From the NCBI GenBank assembly GCA_031278575.1, contig JAITKD010000217.1, positions 1 through 21,122 of the forward strand: a stretch of 21,122 nt of DNA, given 5' to 3'. The translations under genes and the position numbers were made by a program. Under the pieces are notes generated by a model. That model ran no database searches and had not been told where the DNA came from. It was given only the letters and a program-made list of their open reading frames with translations. This DNA is from Spirochaetaceae bacterium. GTDB lineage: Bacteria > Spirochaetota > Spirochaetia > Treponematales > Breznakiellaceae. The stretch's first letter is position 1. The number at the start of each line of letters is the position of its first letter. Positions 1 through 7,624 of the stretch are shown here, one piece after another.

Positions 1-287
1 ATCCCCCGACGGAATGACCACGAAAAACCCGATCCCTGGCCCTGTTCGCCCGGGTGTTCCGGGAGACGGAACTCCGGTTCGTTTTCGAGATTCGCGGGCT
101 GCGTCTTGCCGATGACTGGCTGACGTTTTACATTAAACCCAACGGTACAACCGCCTGGACGGCCGGAGCGGGCATATCCGGGGGGACCGGTACGGGTCGC
201 GGATACTGGAGGGGGAGCCGCCGGAGGAGGAGGCCGGAGCGGGGGGGTACGGACCCTGGGGTCAGACCCCGGTCTGGGGAACCGGCG

Positions 288-422
288 ATCCACCCCGCTT
301 TTCCCCTCCTATTCCCCCCTTCCCCCGCGCCCGGATAAGCGGCGCCAATCCGCCCGGGGTTCCGTAGTAGTTCCCCTGTCCACCCCAAACCGAAAACGCG
401 CCGGGGAAAGGTCTGTCCTGAA
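288..422 (-). repeat. 135-bp dispersed repeat, copy A (inverted relative to copy B)
   Basis: The reverse complement of this stretch aligns without any gap to 14018-14152 over 135 bases, with about 81% identity by my hand count. A 20-base core (ATTGGCGCCGCTTATCCGGG) and the block GCGTTTTCGGTTTGGGGTGG are identical in both. Read on the minus strand, both copies encode a similar peptide around GRIGAAYPGAG. It may be a decayed mobile repeat or the end of a small gene family. Confidence 0.8.
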
Positions 423-453
423 ACAGGCGGGCAATTTGAATGGTGGGTCACGT

Positions 454-514
454 TTAGGGCAAGCGCGAACCGGAGGTTCGGCGGGGCATTAAACCAAAAA
501 GGGCTGCGCCCTAA
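454..514. repeat. Structured intergenic element (nested inverted repeats)
   Basis: The outer arms TTAGGGC (454-460) and GCCCTAA (508-514) are perfectly complementary. Inside lies a 6-bp hairpin, CGAACC 466-471 and GGTTCG 475-480 with loop GGA. The same stem recurs at 603-617 with loop GAA. The two-level fold could be an RNA structure or a protein-binding site; I do not recognise a known RNA family. Confidence 0.45.
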
Positions 515-532
515 TCAAAACGAGCGGAGGAC

Positions 533-561
533 TGTTTTTATCATACTAAATTGGCTATAAT
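533..561 (+). promoter_or_regulatory. Candidate sigma-70 promoter for the DeoR-family gene
   Basis: A perfect -10 box TATAAT lies at 556-561 in an otherwise GC-rich region. The -35 side is a poor match (CTGTTT around 532-537). Transcription would start near 568, giving a leader of about 100 bases that includes the hairpins at 594-639. The next gene begins at 669. Confidence 0.45.
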
Positions 562-593
562 GTATAAACATAGGGATATGTCCTCATAAGAGG

Positions 594-639
594 CGGTTCC
601 ATCGAACCGAAGGTTCGCACCAACCGGGTTTTGGAACCG
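594..639 (+). promoter_or_regulatory. Leader hairpins upstream of the DeoR-family gene
   Basis: Outer arms CGGTTCC (594-600) and GGAACCG (633-639) can pair around an inner hairpin CGAACC-GAA-GGTTCG (603-617). The 3' side carries the element GAACCGGCTCA, which recurs at the end of the minus-strand DeoR gene (14519-14529). It could be a leader structure, an operator or a terminator-like remnant; its role is not known. Confidence 0.4.
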
Positions 640-668
640 GCTCAAAGGAAAGTTCGGAGAAGCGTATC

Positions 669-1436
669 GTGGAAAAGCGGGGAGTTCAAATTTTAGGAAT
701 AATTTCGGAGCATCAACGGATTGAAGTATCCCGGCTTTCCGAGTTATTGGGAGTTTCCCCGGTAACCATCCGTAAGGACCTGGACATCCTGGAAGAAAAG
801 GGGTTTATCAAGCGGGAGCATGGGTTCGCCATCCTCGGTTCCATGGACGATATAAGCAACCGGTTGGCCTTCAACTACGAGATAAAGCAGCGGATCGCCC
901 AATCGGCGGCGGCCCTGGTGAGGCCTGGGGAAACGGTGATGATCGAGTCCGGGTCCTGCTGCGCCGTCCTGGCGGAAGAACTGGCCATGCGGAACGGTAA
1001 CATCACTATCGTAACGAATTCCGCATTTATCGTCCATTATGCCCGCAAACACCCCGGGGTACGGTTCCTGCTGCTGGGGGGGGATTACCAGAGAAGCTCC
1101 CAGGTGGTGGTGGGTCCCATTACCCGGACAAACGTGGAAGATTTTTTTGTGGATAAACTTTTCATAGGGACCGACGGTTTTAGCCAACGGACCGGCTTTA
1201 CCGGTAACGACCATTCCCGGGCTGAAACCGTGCGGGATATGGCCCGGCAGGCAAACAAAACCCTGATCCTCACCGAGTCGGTGAAATTCACCCAACAGGG
1301 AACGGTATCCCTGCTGCCGGTAGAAGGGATCAGCGGGGTGTTTACCGACGACGGGATCCCCGAAGCCCAGGAAAAGTACCTGATAAGCCGGAACATAGCG
1401 GTTTACAAGGTACCCCTCCGCCTTCCCCCGCCGTGA
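669..1436 (+). CDS. DeoR/GlpR-family transcriptional regulator
   Basis: A 255-residue protein with the full two-domain layout of DeoR-type repressors. An N-terminal helix-turn-helix (about residues 7-55, with SRLSELLGVSPVTIRKDLD) binds DNA. A C-terminal sugar-phosphate sensor domain of the ISOCOT fold follows, with the typical stretches GETVMIESGS, TIVTNSAFI, LLLGGDYQ and DKLFIGTDGF. The start is GTG 669, preceded by GGAGA (656-660) at good spacing. Family members usually repress sugar catabolic genes and release DNA when a phosphosugar binds; the effector here is unknown. The gene stands alone before the omega-like gene and miaA, so its target is unclear. Its coding sequence contains a run of eight G (1076-1083, counting from the end of the Leu codon). 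Confidence 0.9.
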   Translation: MEKRGVQILGIISEHQRIEVSRLSELLGVSPVTIRKDLDILEEKGFIKREHGFAILGSMDDISNRLAFNYEIKQRIAQSAAALVRPGETVMIESGSCCAVLAEELAMRNGNITIVTNSAFIVHYARKHPGVRFLLLGGDYQRSSQVVVGPITRTNVEDFFVDKLFIGTDGFSQRTGFTGNDHSRAETVRDMARQANKTLILTESVKFTQQGTVSLLPVEGISGVFTDDGIPEAQEKYLISRNIAVYKVPLRLPPP

Positions 1437-1527
1437 TCCCGGTATTTCCCCGGACAGGCTGCCGGCTGGAATTGCTGATGAGGCCGTACCGGCCGCTTTA
1501 CACGCCGTCCCGGAAGGTATATACTGG

Positions 1528-1725
1528 GTGATTATGATATTTCCCCTAGAAGAACTCATTGAGCATGATGGTAATATGTATGAAATTACCTGCGCCGCTT
1601 CCCGTCGATCCTTCCAGCTTTCCATGCTCAGGGATCCGGAAATTGAAGAAAATGATGGTAAGGTGGTATCCTTGGCGGCCCGTCAGATCTTTACCCAAGA
1701 GATCGAATTCCGCATAGAAGAATAA
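1528..1725 (+). CDS. rpoZ: RNA polymerase omega subunit-like protein
   Basis: A 65-residue protein whose central part (NMYEITCAASRRSFQL, then acidic residues, then VVSLAARQIF) follows the pattern of the omega subunit, which has N-x-Y/F, an AA-x-R-A-x-QL helix and a later A-x-x-E/Q-I helix. Omega helps assemble RNA polymerase by chaperoning beta-prime. The start may be GTG 1528 (GGAAGG at 1512-1517, 10-base gap) or ATG 1534. It ends 7 bases before miaA, so the two are likely one transcript. It is short and the match is by pattern only, so the assignment is probable rather than certain. Confidence 0.65.
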   Translation: MIMIFPLEELIEHDGNMYEITCAASRRSFQLSMLRDPEIEENDGKVVSLAARQIFTQEIEFRIEE

Positions 1726-1732
1726 GCCCCCG

Positions 1733-2698
1733 ATGCCGGAAAAAAAACCGATTCCGGTATGTATCCTTCTGGGCCCCACCGCTTCGGGTAAAACCGAACT
1801 CGTTGAACGGCTTTTTCTGCCGGGGGATTTTCCCTGCCCGGTGGAGATTGTGTCCGCCGACTCCATGCAGGTTTACCGGGGTATGGATATAGGAACCGCC
1901 AAGCCGGAGGGGGAACTCAGGGCCCGGATCCCCCATCATCTCATTGACATTCGTAATCCAAGTGAACAGTTTAACGCCGGGGATTTTGTCCGGTTGGCCG
2001 ATGACGCCTGTACCGCCATCGCCGCCCGGGGGGGCCTGCCGGTAGTGTCCGGGGGAACCGGCTTTTATATCAAAAATTTCATTCTGGGCCAGAGCGATGC
2101 CCCCCCCGCGTCCCCCCCCATCCGGGAGGCCCTTCGGGAAGAACTCCGCCGCCGGGGGGCCGGGGCCCTGATGCAAGAACTGGCGGCCTGCGATCCCCCC
2201 AGCGCGGCCCGGATCCACCCCAACGACACCTACCGGCTCCTCCGGGCCCTGGAGGTGTTCCGAAGTTCCGGCCGGCCCCTCAGTTCCTTTCCCCTCCCTT
2301 CCCCGGTAATCCCCCGGTCCGGTTATCGCTTTCTTATCCTGGGCCTTACCCGCCCCCGGGAAGAACTCTACCGCCGGATAGACCGGCGCTGCGCCGCCAT
2401 GTTCCGCCGGGGGCTGCCCGGGGAGGTGGAAAGGCTTTTTGAAGCGGGATACGGCCCCGGAGATCCGGGGCTCTCGGCCATCGGTTATAAGGAATTTTTT
2501 GTGGAGTCCGGCCCCGGGGAATATGCCCTGTCCGGGGATATCCCCGGAGTGGAAGCCCTGGTCGCCCGAAACAGCCGCCGTTACGCCAAACGGCAGCTTA
2601 CCTTTTTCGCCTCCCTTCCGGGACTTACCTGGATTTCCGCATCCGGGGATCCCCGGGGACAGGCCCGCCGGGCGCTGGAATCTTTTTTACGGACTTAA
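1733..2698 (+). CDS. miaA: tRNA dimethylallyltransferase (MiaA)
   Basis: A 321-residue enzyme of the usual family length. It transfers a dimethylallyl group to N6 of A37 in tRNAs that read codons starting with U. The P-loop GPTASGKT lies at residues 14-21. It is followed by the family signatures VSADSMQVYRGMDIGTAKP and RIPHHLIDI, then SGGTGFYI, and later AIGYKEF and the RRYAKRQLTFF helix near the C-terminus. It follows the omega-like gene by 7 bases with no strong ribosome-binding site, which suggests coupled translation. Two runs of eight C (2100-2107 and 2112-2119) sit in the coding sequence. A strong terminator follows. Confidence 0.96.
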   Translation: MPEKKPIPVCILLGPTASGKTELVERLFLPGDFPCPVEIVSADSMQVYRGMDIGTAKPEGELRARIPHHLIDIRNPSEQFNAGDFVRLADDACTAIAARGGLPVVSGGTGFYIKNFILGQSDAPPASPPIREALREELRRRGAGALMQELAACDPPSAARIHPNDTYRLLRALEVFRSSGRPLSSFPLPSPVIPRSGYRFLILGLTRPREELYRRIDRRCAAMFRRGLPGEVERLFEAGYGPGDPGLSAIGYKEFFVESGPGEYALSGDIPGVEALVARNSRRYAKRQLTFFASLPGLTWISASGDPRGQARRALESFLRT

Positions 2699-2719
2699 TC
2701 CCCGGAACAAGGGTATTCT

Positions 2720-2759
2720 GGGGCTTCCCCAAAACTGAAGTTTTGGGAAAGCCCCTTCT
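2720..2759 (+). terminator. Intrinsic terminator after miaA
   Basis: A 16-bp stem with one mismatch (2720-2735 paired with 2740-2755) and a TGAA loop is followed by TTCTTT. It sits 21 bases past the miaA stop codon. It should end the regulator/omega/miaA transcript. Confidence 0.9.
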
Positions 2760-2761
2760 TT

Positions 2762-2952
2762 CGGCAATTTTACCGTTACCGGCCTATGATTGCCGGAAAA
2801 GCCGCCGGGTACGAAGCGCGCAAGGGATTGGAGGGGTGCGAAGCAGTCCCGGCGCATAGCGACGGGACCGGAGCGGAGCGGAGCCCCGGAAAGCCCGGTT
2901 TCCGGCGCTTGCGCCGGAAATGCGCCCCTATTACCGGGAAAAATCCGGGTAA
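2762..2952. repeat. Palindrome-rich intergenic repeat element
   Basis: This stretch is packed with inverted repeats. CGGCAAT (2762-2768) pairs with ATTGCCG (2789-2795). TTTCCGGCGC (2899-2908) pairs with GCGCCGGAAA (2911-2920). TTACC-G-GGA (2931-2939) pairs with TCC-G-GGTAA (2944-2952) around AAAA. Between them is a purine-rich G/C stretch with a repeated GGAGC unit (about 2868-2885). Open frames of 68-79 codons cross it but look like products of the repeat rather than genes. It resembles interspersed intergenic repeats of other GC-rich treponeme-like genomes; that comparison is from memory. Confidence 0.55.
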
Positions 2953-2989
2953 TGGTAAAATTATTGGTATTCTTTTATACCGCCTTGAA

Positions 2990-3187
2990 TAAGTTTTTTT
3001 TTAAGGATATTATGGGGGAAGGAGTTTAAAACAACCGATTTTTGAATCCGTTTAACTCGTTTATTAAAAATAATTTTAAAGATTTGCTATTCGTACAGCG
3101 GGCGATTTATTTATAAGTTCCCGTCCGGGGGCTTTTATTTATTGGGTATTTTGTATAAATTTAGAGTAGGGGGATGGAGAAACACAC
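2990..3187 (+). promoter_or_regulatory. AT-rich probable promoter region of the secG/ATPase operon
   Basis: The base composition changes sharply to AT-rich between a T9 run (2994-3002) and the secG start. Possible -10 boxes are TATAAA at 3154-3159 and TATTTA at 3108-3113 (with TTGCTA at 3084-3089, 18-base spacer). Neither has a good -35, so the exact promoter is uncertain. Because it follows a strong terminator and precedes a long packed gene run, this is the most likely place for the main promoter of that run. Confidence 0.4.
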
Positions 3188-3532
3188 ATGACGATACTTG
3201 GTATTTTATTGTTGATCTTTTTCGTAATTGTAGCGGTCTTGCTCATCCTTTTGGTGCTGATCCAAAACGAAGAAGGGGATAGTTTGGGGGGGATTTTTGC
3301 CGGCGGAAGCGGTTCCGCCTTTGGATCCCGGTCGGGTAATGTGTTGACCCGGGCAACCGGTATTTTAGGCGCCCTCTTTCTGGTGATCAGCGTCGGTTTA
3401 GCCCTCATTAACCGGACCCCCGGCGGTTCCGGCGTGGAATCGGCGCCTCAGGAGGCGGTAATAGAAGCGGACAGTAATTGGTGGCAGGGGGATGAAGTTG
3501 AAAATACCGAACTCCCGGCGGCGTCCGAATAG
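3188..3532 (+). CDS. secG: Preprotein translocase subunit SecG
   Basis: A 114-residue inner-membrane protein that assists SecYE in protein export. Residues 4-25 form a first hydrophobic helix. The conserved SecG turn follows, with QNEEGDSLGGIFAGGSGSAFGSRSG, recognisable by the L-GG-F-GG-S-ss-fG pattern around residues 28-52. A second helix (about 57-76, TRATGILGALFLVISVGLAL) comes next. The tail is acidic and probably disordered. GGATGGAGA lies upstream of ATG 3188. It leads the gene run into the EIIA and ATPase genes. Confidence 0.93.
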   Translation: MTILGILLLIFFVIVAVLLILLVLIQNEEGDSLGGIFAGGSGSAFGSRSGNVLTRATGILGALFLVISVGLALINRTPGGSGVESAPQEAVIEADSNWWQGDEVENTELPAASE

Positions 3533-3556
3533 GTCAATAGTCGGGGGTTACGATCG

Positions 3557-4030
3557 ATGTTCCTTTATGAGGTATTTCCGCCCGAATTAATCAAAGTGGG
3601 GCTTGAAGCGGAAGATAAGGAAGAAGCGTTTGAAGAAATGGTTGACCACTTCTGCCAGGCCTTTAAGTCAAATGCCCGGGAGGAGATCCTTGAAGCCCTG
3701 AGGCTTCGGGAATCAAAGATGTCCACCGGCATCCAGAAGGGCATAGCGATTCCCCATGGGAAAACCAACGCGGTTGATACGGTTCATGGTGTTTTAGGAA
3801 TCTCAAAAAAAGGGGTCGATTACGATGCCCTGGACGGAGAACCGGTTTACCTGTTATTTATGATGCTGGCTCCGCAAAAGGATACGGAACAGCACCTGCG
3901 TATGTTAAAACGCCTGGCTGAATTGTTGGATAATCCCCAATTTTATACGGATCTGATTACCCAGGGTGATTCCCCGGGGGCTCATGGTATTATTAAAAAA
4001 TATGAGGACGTACTCATTACCCTGGATTAA
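3557..4030 (+). CDS. PTS EIIA type-2 (PtsN/fructose-mannitol family) domain protein
   Basis: A 157-residue single-domain protein. The active-site context GIAIPHGKT places the phospho-accepting histidine at residue 67. The following VDTVHGVLGISKKGVDY and HLRMLKRLAELL stretches fit the same fold. No EIIB, EIIC or HPr gene is nearby, so a regulatory PtsN-like role is more likely than sugar transport. It is 24 bases after secG and 14 bases before the first ATPase gene, and probably shares their transcript. Whether it affects the ATPase is unknown. Confidence 0.85.
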   Translation: MFLYEVFPPELIKVGLEAEDKEEAFEEMVDHFCQAFKSNAREEILEALRLRESKMSTGIQKGIAIPHGKTNAVDTVHGVLGISKKGVDYDALDGEPVYLLFMMLAPQKDTEQHLRMLKRLAELLDNPQFYTDLITQGDSPGAHGIIKKYEDVLITLD

Positions 4031-4044
4031 AAAGCAGGTTTTCC

Positions 4045-4353
4045 ATGGATGAACAGGATGTGCTTCGGCATCTTTTAGAGGTTGAAGCGGAGGCTTCGAC
4101 GCTGGTAGATGACGCTCAAGCCGAGGCGGATCGCCGTATTACCGAGGGGGAAAAGCGGAACCGTCGTTTATACGATGAACGGTACAGCCAGGAAACGGAC
4201 CGCCTGGAGGTCCAATATGGAGAAAAAATAGCCCGGGTAAAAGAAGATTATAAAAAACAGCTCGATTTTTATCAGGATAGTCTTGACGCCATGCCGGTTA
4301 ATACCGAGGCCTTTATCAGGACTATTGAAAGTTTCCTGGAGAAGGATTGTTAA
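4045..4353 (+). CDS. V/A-type ATPase peripheral-stalk subunit, G/H-like
   Basis: A 102-residue, strongly charged protein that is almost entirely predicted coiled coil (residues 5-85, rich in Glu, Lys and Arg with regular hydrophobic positions). It sits directly before subunit C. In bacterial V/A-ATPases such a small coiled-coil protein pairs with subunit E to form the peripheral stalk. The family name rests mostly on position and composition because the sequence itself is not diagnostic. The start ATG 4045 has GCAGG about 6 bases upstream. It ends just before the next gene. Confidence 0.6.
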   Translation: MDEQDVLRHLLEVEAEASTLVDDAQAEADRRITEGEKRNRRLYDERYSQETDRLEVQYGEKIARVKEDYKKQLDFYQDSLDAMPVNTEAFIRTIESFLEKDC

Positions 4354-4354
4354 C

Positions 4355-5413
4355 ATGACGGGATCCGGGGAACGGGCCTACGCCTTTGCCAAGGCGTGCG
4401 GGGCAATCGGAAAATCCTTTGTGGGAAAAGGAATTTCCCGGCTTAGTTCCGTAACCCGGCTTACGGAACTGGACCGGCTGGTATTTCCCCGGAAAACCCG
4501 GGACCTCCCGGAACGGGAACTCCTCGTGGACCTGGAACGGCGTATCACCGGACGGGCGGTGAAACAGATTGCCGCCATGGTGCGGTCCTTCTCAAATCCT
4601 CCGGAATTGCTTTTACGCCTGGTCAGGTCCTATGAATATGGCGATATCAAAAGCGCCCTAAGCGCTATCACCGGAGCGGAGGCAAAAAAACCGGAATTTA
4701 CCGACCTGGGGGACTTCGGCACGGTAAATTTCAAGGCCTTTCCGGATCTTGCGGCCATGGTAACGGATACGGAATTCGCCTTCCTCCTGGAAGAGGATAT
4801 CCACGCCGGCAAAGACGGCATCCTCCTTCAGACCAAACTGGATCGCCGCTATTATACCCTGCTGTGGAATTCCCTTTTTTCCCTGCCGGGAAAGGACCGG
4901 GCCGCCATTGAAAAGATCCTGGCCGAAGAAATCGCTCTCAGGAACGCGTCCTGGGCCTTACGGCTTAGGACCTATTACGGGATGTCCCCGGAGGAAATAA
5001 AAAATATCCTCGTTCCTATCAAAACCGGGAAAAAACATGGCTCCCGGGGCCCGTCCGATACCCAGGAGGTTCCGGGAGAAAGGACCCTGGCGGACGACGC
5101 CCTGGCCTCCCTGTCCATGGCCCTGGATAACCCTTCGGACTGGGAAAAATGGGGGCGGACGGAGTTTCTCAACCCTGAAAAGCCCGGGGCTCCCTGGAAG
5201 GCCGACCCCCGGTATTTTCAAAACGCCGCCGCCCAATACCTGTACCGCCTGGCCCGGCAATTCTTCCGCCGGAACCCCTTTTCCCTGGATACCGTTTCTT
5301 GTTTTATTAAACTCAAACAGTTTGAAGAGGACCTCCTGACCAGTGTCGCCGAAGGTCTCGGCCTGGGGTTGTCCGCCAAAGATGTGTTCGCCATGCTGGA
5401 GGTAGAACCATGA
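4355..5413 (+). CDS. atpC: V/A-type ATPase subunit C (d-like)
   Basis: A 352-residue protein that should form the funnel linking the rotor shaft to the membrane c-ring. I choose ATG 4355, preceded by GGAGAAGG (4338-4345), because an upstream in-frame codon at 4283 would overlap the previous gene deeply. The N-terminus (AYAFAKACGAIGKSFVG) and the pattern of alpha-helical repeats fit the subunit C/d family, as does the RRYYTLLWNSLFSL segment. It overlaps subunit I by 4 bases (ATGA), so the two are probably translationally coupled. A lightly charged linker around residues 228-250 is less conserved. Confidence 0.85.
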   Translation: MTGSGERAYAFAKACGAIGKSFVGKGISRLSSVTRLTELDRLVFPRKTRDLPERELLVDLERRITGRAVKQIAAMVRSFSNPPELLLRLVRSYEYGDIKSALSAITGAEAKKPEFTDLGDFGTVNFKAFPDLAAMVTDTEFAFLLEEDIHAGKDGILLQTKLDRRYYTLLWNSLFSLPGKDRAAIEKILAEEIALRNASWALRLRTYYGMSPEEIKNILVPIKTGKKHGSRGPSDTQEVPGERTLADDALASLSMALDNPSDWEKWGRTEFLNPEKPGAPWKADPRYFQNAAAQYLYRLARQFFRRNPFSLDTVSCFIKLKQFEEDLLTSVAEGLGLGLSAKDVFAMLEVEP

Positions 5414-7476
5414 TACGCCCCAGGAAGATGAAACAGATTGAACTTACCGTTTTAAGCCGGGATGTGGATCAGGTGATAGAATATTTGGGCCGCCGGGCGC
5501 TTCTGCACCTTTCCGCAGACGAGGAGGAGGCCCAAGGGGTGGTTCATGCCCTGGATACCGCGGATTACCGGCATATTCTGGAAAATCTGGAACGTATCAA
5601 GGCCGGGGCCGCCTATTTGGGCCTTCAGCTTCCCGAAGAACCCGAAGAATCGAGCCGCCTTCCCGGAGAAACCGAGGAAGCGCTTACCGATAAAATCACC
5701 GCGGCCATAGGGCGCTTGAGTAACCGGGAGGACGAGGAAAAGGGGGAAAAAAGAAAGGTTGAAGAAGCCCTGAACGAAGCCAGGGCGTTTGCCAATCTCA
5801 ACGCGCCCTTTTCCGAATTGGACCAGCTCTCCTACTTGACCCTTCGGGTCGGACGGCTGGATCCTAAAAAACAAAACGAATTACGGGAAAATCTCGCGGA
5901 CCGGGCGGTGATTATCCCCCTGGGGCAGGGGGCCTCCGATGAACCCGGGGACCGTATACTGGCCGCGGCTTCCCGGAAGGGCCGGTTTGCCCTGGATTCG
6001 GAATTAAAAAAACTGTCCTTTGTCCCCATCACCATCCCCGAAGGATATAAGGGGGTTCCCGGAGAACTGCTTTCGGGGCTTGAGGCCCGGCTCGCGGGGG
6101 TAAAGAGGGAATTGGACAAAATAACCGCCGAAAAGGTCCGGATGCGGGGCGAGTACGGGGGAACCCTGGCTTCTCTTGCCGCGGCCTACCTTATGGCGTC
6201 CCTGGTGGAACAGCTCAAAAAGAAGCTGCGGAGTACCCGGAGCGTTTATGTGTTATCCGGCTGGGCCCCGTCGGACGCGGTGCCCGGTATGGTGGAGGGT
6301 CTGGAAAAATGTACCGAAGGAAGGATAGCGATCCGGGCTTTTAACCCCGATGAAGTGGAGGAAATAAAGGAGGGTAAAAAAAAGGTTCCCGTTTCCCTGG
6401 AACACGGTTCCTTTGTCAAGGGTTTTGAAGGGGTGGTGTTCTCTTACGGGGCCCCTCTTTACGGAACCATCGATCCCACCCCCTTTGTGGCTTTCTTTTT
6501 TACGATCCTCTTTGGTATCATGTTTGGGGATTTGGGCCAAGGCCTGGTCCTCTTCCTCCTGGGGCTCCTTACCGGAAAAGGGGGGCCTAAGACCCTGGGG
6601 AAGTTCAGGAAGTATTCCGTCCCGCTGATTGCGGTGGGGTTGAGTTCCATGGTTATGGGTTTTTTAAACGGCGAAGTTTTTACCCACGAAGAGATCCTCA
6701 CCGCCCCCACCAGGGCGATTACGGGTTTTTTTATGAACCTTACCGGTCAGACCGGGGAGCCTCCCGATCGGATTCTCCATCTTATGCCGGAAAAGGGCAG
6801 TATAGAAAAACTCTTTTATTTTTTCGGATTTACCCTCGCCGTGGGGATCCTCCTCAATTCCGTGGGGCTTCTGGTTAACATCGTCAATCAATGTACCCTT
6901 AAAAAATATGAAAAGGCCTTTTTCTCAAAAACCGGTTTGGCGGGGGTACTGCTTTTTTGGTATGCCGTTTTTATCGCCGTAAAGATCCTGGCGGGGGAGC
7001 GTTTTACCTGGTTTGACCTGGGGGGGGTGTTGACGCCGGCTTTTGGCATCTTTTTTGGTCCGGTGATATGGCGGATCATATCCGGGGAGCGGCCCATCCT
7101 GGAACAGGGGCTTATGGTTTTTATTATGGAAGGGTTTGTGGAAATCCTGGAAACCGCGTCGACCTATATCTCCAATACGGTGAGTTTTCTCCGGGTCGGA
7201 GCCTTCGCCCTGTCCCACGCGGTACTTTCCTTTATTGTGTTTACCCTTTCGGGGATGGTGTCCCACATCGCCGGGGGGCCCCTGTTTTCGGTGATTATCA
7301 TGATCTTTGGGAACGCCGTGATAATCCTGCTCGAAGGCATGATCGTCGCCATTCAGGTGGTACGTCTTCAATATTATGAATTTTTCAGCAAGTTTTTTAC
7401 CGAAACCGGGGTGGAATTTTCCCCCTTCCGGTTCCGCCGGGAGGCTGTTCCGGGTAAGGCCGGGAATTCCGATTGA
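5410..7476 (+). CDS. atpI: V/A-type ATPase subunit I (a subunit)
   Basis: A 688-residue protein, the stator that carries the ion half-channels. The N-terminal half (residues 1-340) is soluble and coiled-coil rich. The C-terminal half has about seven or eight membrane helices. FGIMFGDLGQG is the first conserved membrane motif, and SFLRVGAFALSH contains the key arginine (about residue 595) that faces the c-ring carboxylate. It begins in an ATGA overlap with subunit C. A G8 run lies at 7020-7027. The stop is followed by 148 bases of hairpins before the c-ring gene, the largest gap within the operon. Confidence 0.95.
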   Translation: MIRPRKMKQIELTVLSRDVDQVIEYLGRRALLHLSADEEEAQGVVHALDTADYRHILENLERIKAGAAYLGLQLPEEPEESSRLPGETEEALTDKITAAIGRLSNREDEEKGEKRKVEEALNEARAFANLNAPFSELDQLSYLTLRVGRLDPKKQNELRENLADRAVIIPLGQGASDEPGDRILAAASRKGRFALDSELKKLSFVPITIPEGYKGVPGELLSGLEARLAGVKRELDKITAEKVRMRGEYGGTLASLAAAYLMASLVEQLKKKLRSTRSVYVLSGWAPSDAVPGMVEGLEKCTEGRIAIRAFNPDEVEEIKEGKKKVPVSLEHGSFVKGFEGVVFSYGAPLYGTIDPTPFVAFFFTILFGIMFGDLGQGLVLFLLGLLTGKGGPKTLGKFRKYSVPLIAVGLSSMVMGFLNGEVFTHEEILTAPTRAITGFFMNLTGQTGEPPDRILHLMPEKGSIEKLFYFFGFTLAVGILLNSVGLLVNIVNQCTLKKYEKAFFSKTGLAGVLLFWYAVFIAVKILAGERFTWFDLGGVLTPAFGIFFGPVIWRIISGERPILEQGLMVFIMEGFVEILETASTYISNTVSFLRVGAFALSHAVLSFIVFTLSGMVSHIAGGPLFSVIIMIFGNAVIILLEGMIVAIQVVRLQYYEFFSKFFTETGVEFSPFRFRREAVPGKAGNSD

Positions 7477-7482
7477 AGCCGG

Positions 7483-7588
7483 TTCAAAATGTCATGTTTT
7501 GAAAGACAAGTTTTGCTTGTCAAGAACTATTAGTTCAAAGAGAACCCGCCCTGGGGCCGGTTTTCTCAGGTCTTTTTCAAAACCGGCC
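7483..7588 (+). promoter_or_regulatory. Four consecutive hairpins between subunit I and subunit K genes
   Basis: Within the 148-base gap, four inverted repeats follow each other. TTCAAAA 7483-7489 pairs with TTTTGAA 7497-7503. GACAAG 7505-7510 pairs with CTTGTC 7516-7521. GAACT 7524-7528 pairs with AGTTC 7532-7536. GGCCGGTTTT 7555-7564 pairs with AAAACCGGCC 7579-7588. No U-run follows the last, so it is not a classic terminator. It may serve as an RNA stability or processing element for the abundant c-ring subunit; that is inference. Confidence 0.55.
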
Positions 7589-7624
7589 GGGTGGCGAAAG
7601 GGGCTCAAGATTTTGAGGAGTTAT

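Larger units (their letters stand above)
1..668. other. Intergenic region with repeats and small inverted repeats
   Basis: I see no convincing gene in these 668 bases. A reading frame from GTG 54 to 338 exists on the plus strand, and an ATG-started frame from 451 down to 128 on the minus strand; the latter runs through the dispersed repeat at 288-422. The region also holds a near-perfect short palindrome (GGGGTC-A-GACCCC, 258-270), an outer inverted repeat TTAGGGC 454-460 / GCCCTAA 508-514, two hairpins with the same stem (CGAACC/GGTTCG at 466-480 and 603-617) and a candidate promoter near 556. The first 100 bases could be the eroded end of a gene that lies upstream, but I cannot identify it. 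Confidence 0.6.

Noticed and set aside
54..338. 94-codon plus-strand frame near the window start
   Set aside because: The first 35 residues look protein-like, but the rest is Gly/Arg-rich and no family is recognised; it may be a remnant, but there is no support for a gene.
128..451. 107-codon minus-strand frame in the first region
   Set aside because: It runs across the dispersed repeat and then a Pro/Arg-rich stretch; no ribosome-binding site or recognisable domain. The repeat is reported instead.
466..480. tRNA T-arm-like sequence (GGTTCG) in the first intergenic region
   Set aside because: No acceptor, D or anticodon arm can be formed around it; it is part of a simple hairpin.
2720..2952. 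CRISPR-like array among the inverted repeats after miaA
   Set aside because: The repeats differ from each other, are not evenly spaced and there are no spacers or cas genes.
2786..3029. Overlapping 68- and 79-codon frames after miaA
   Set aside because: Both follow the palindromic repeat in different frames and have compositions set by the repeat.
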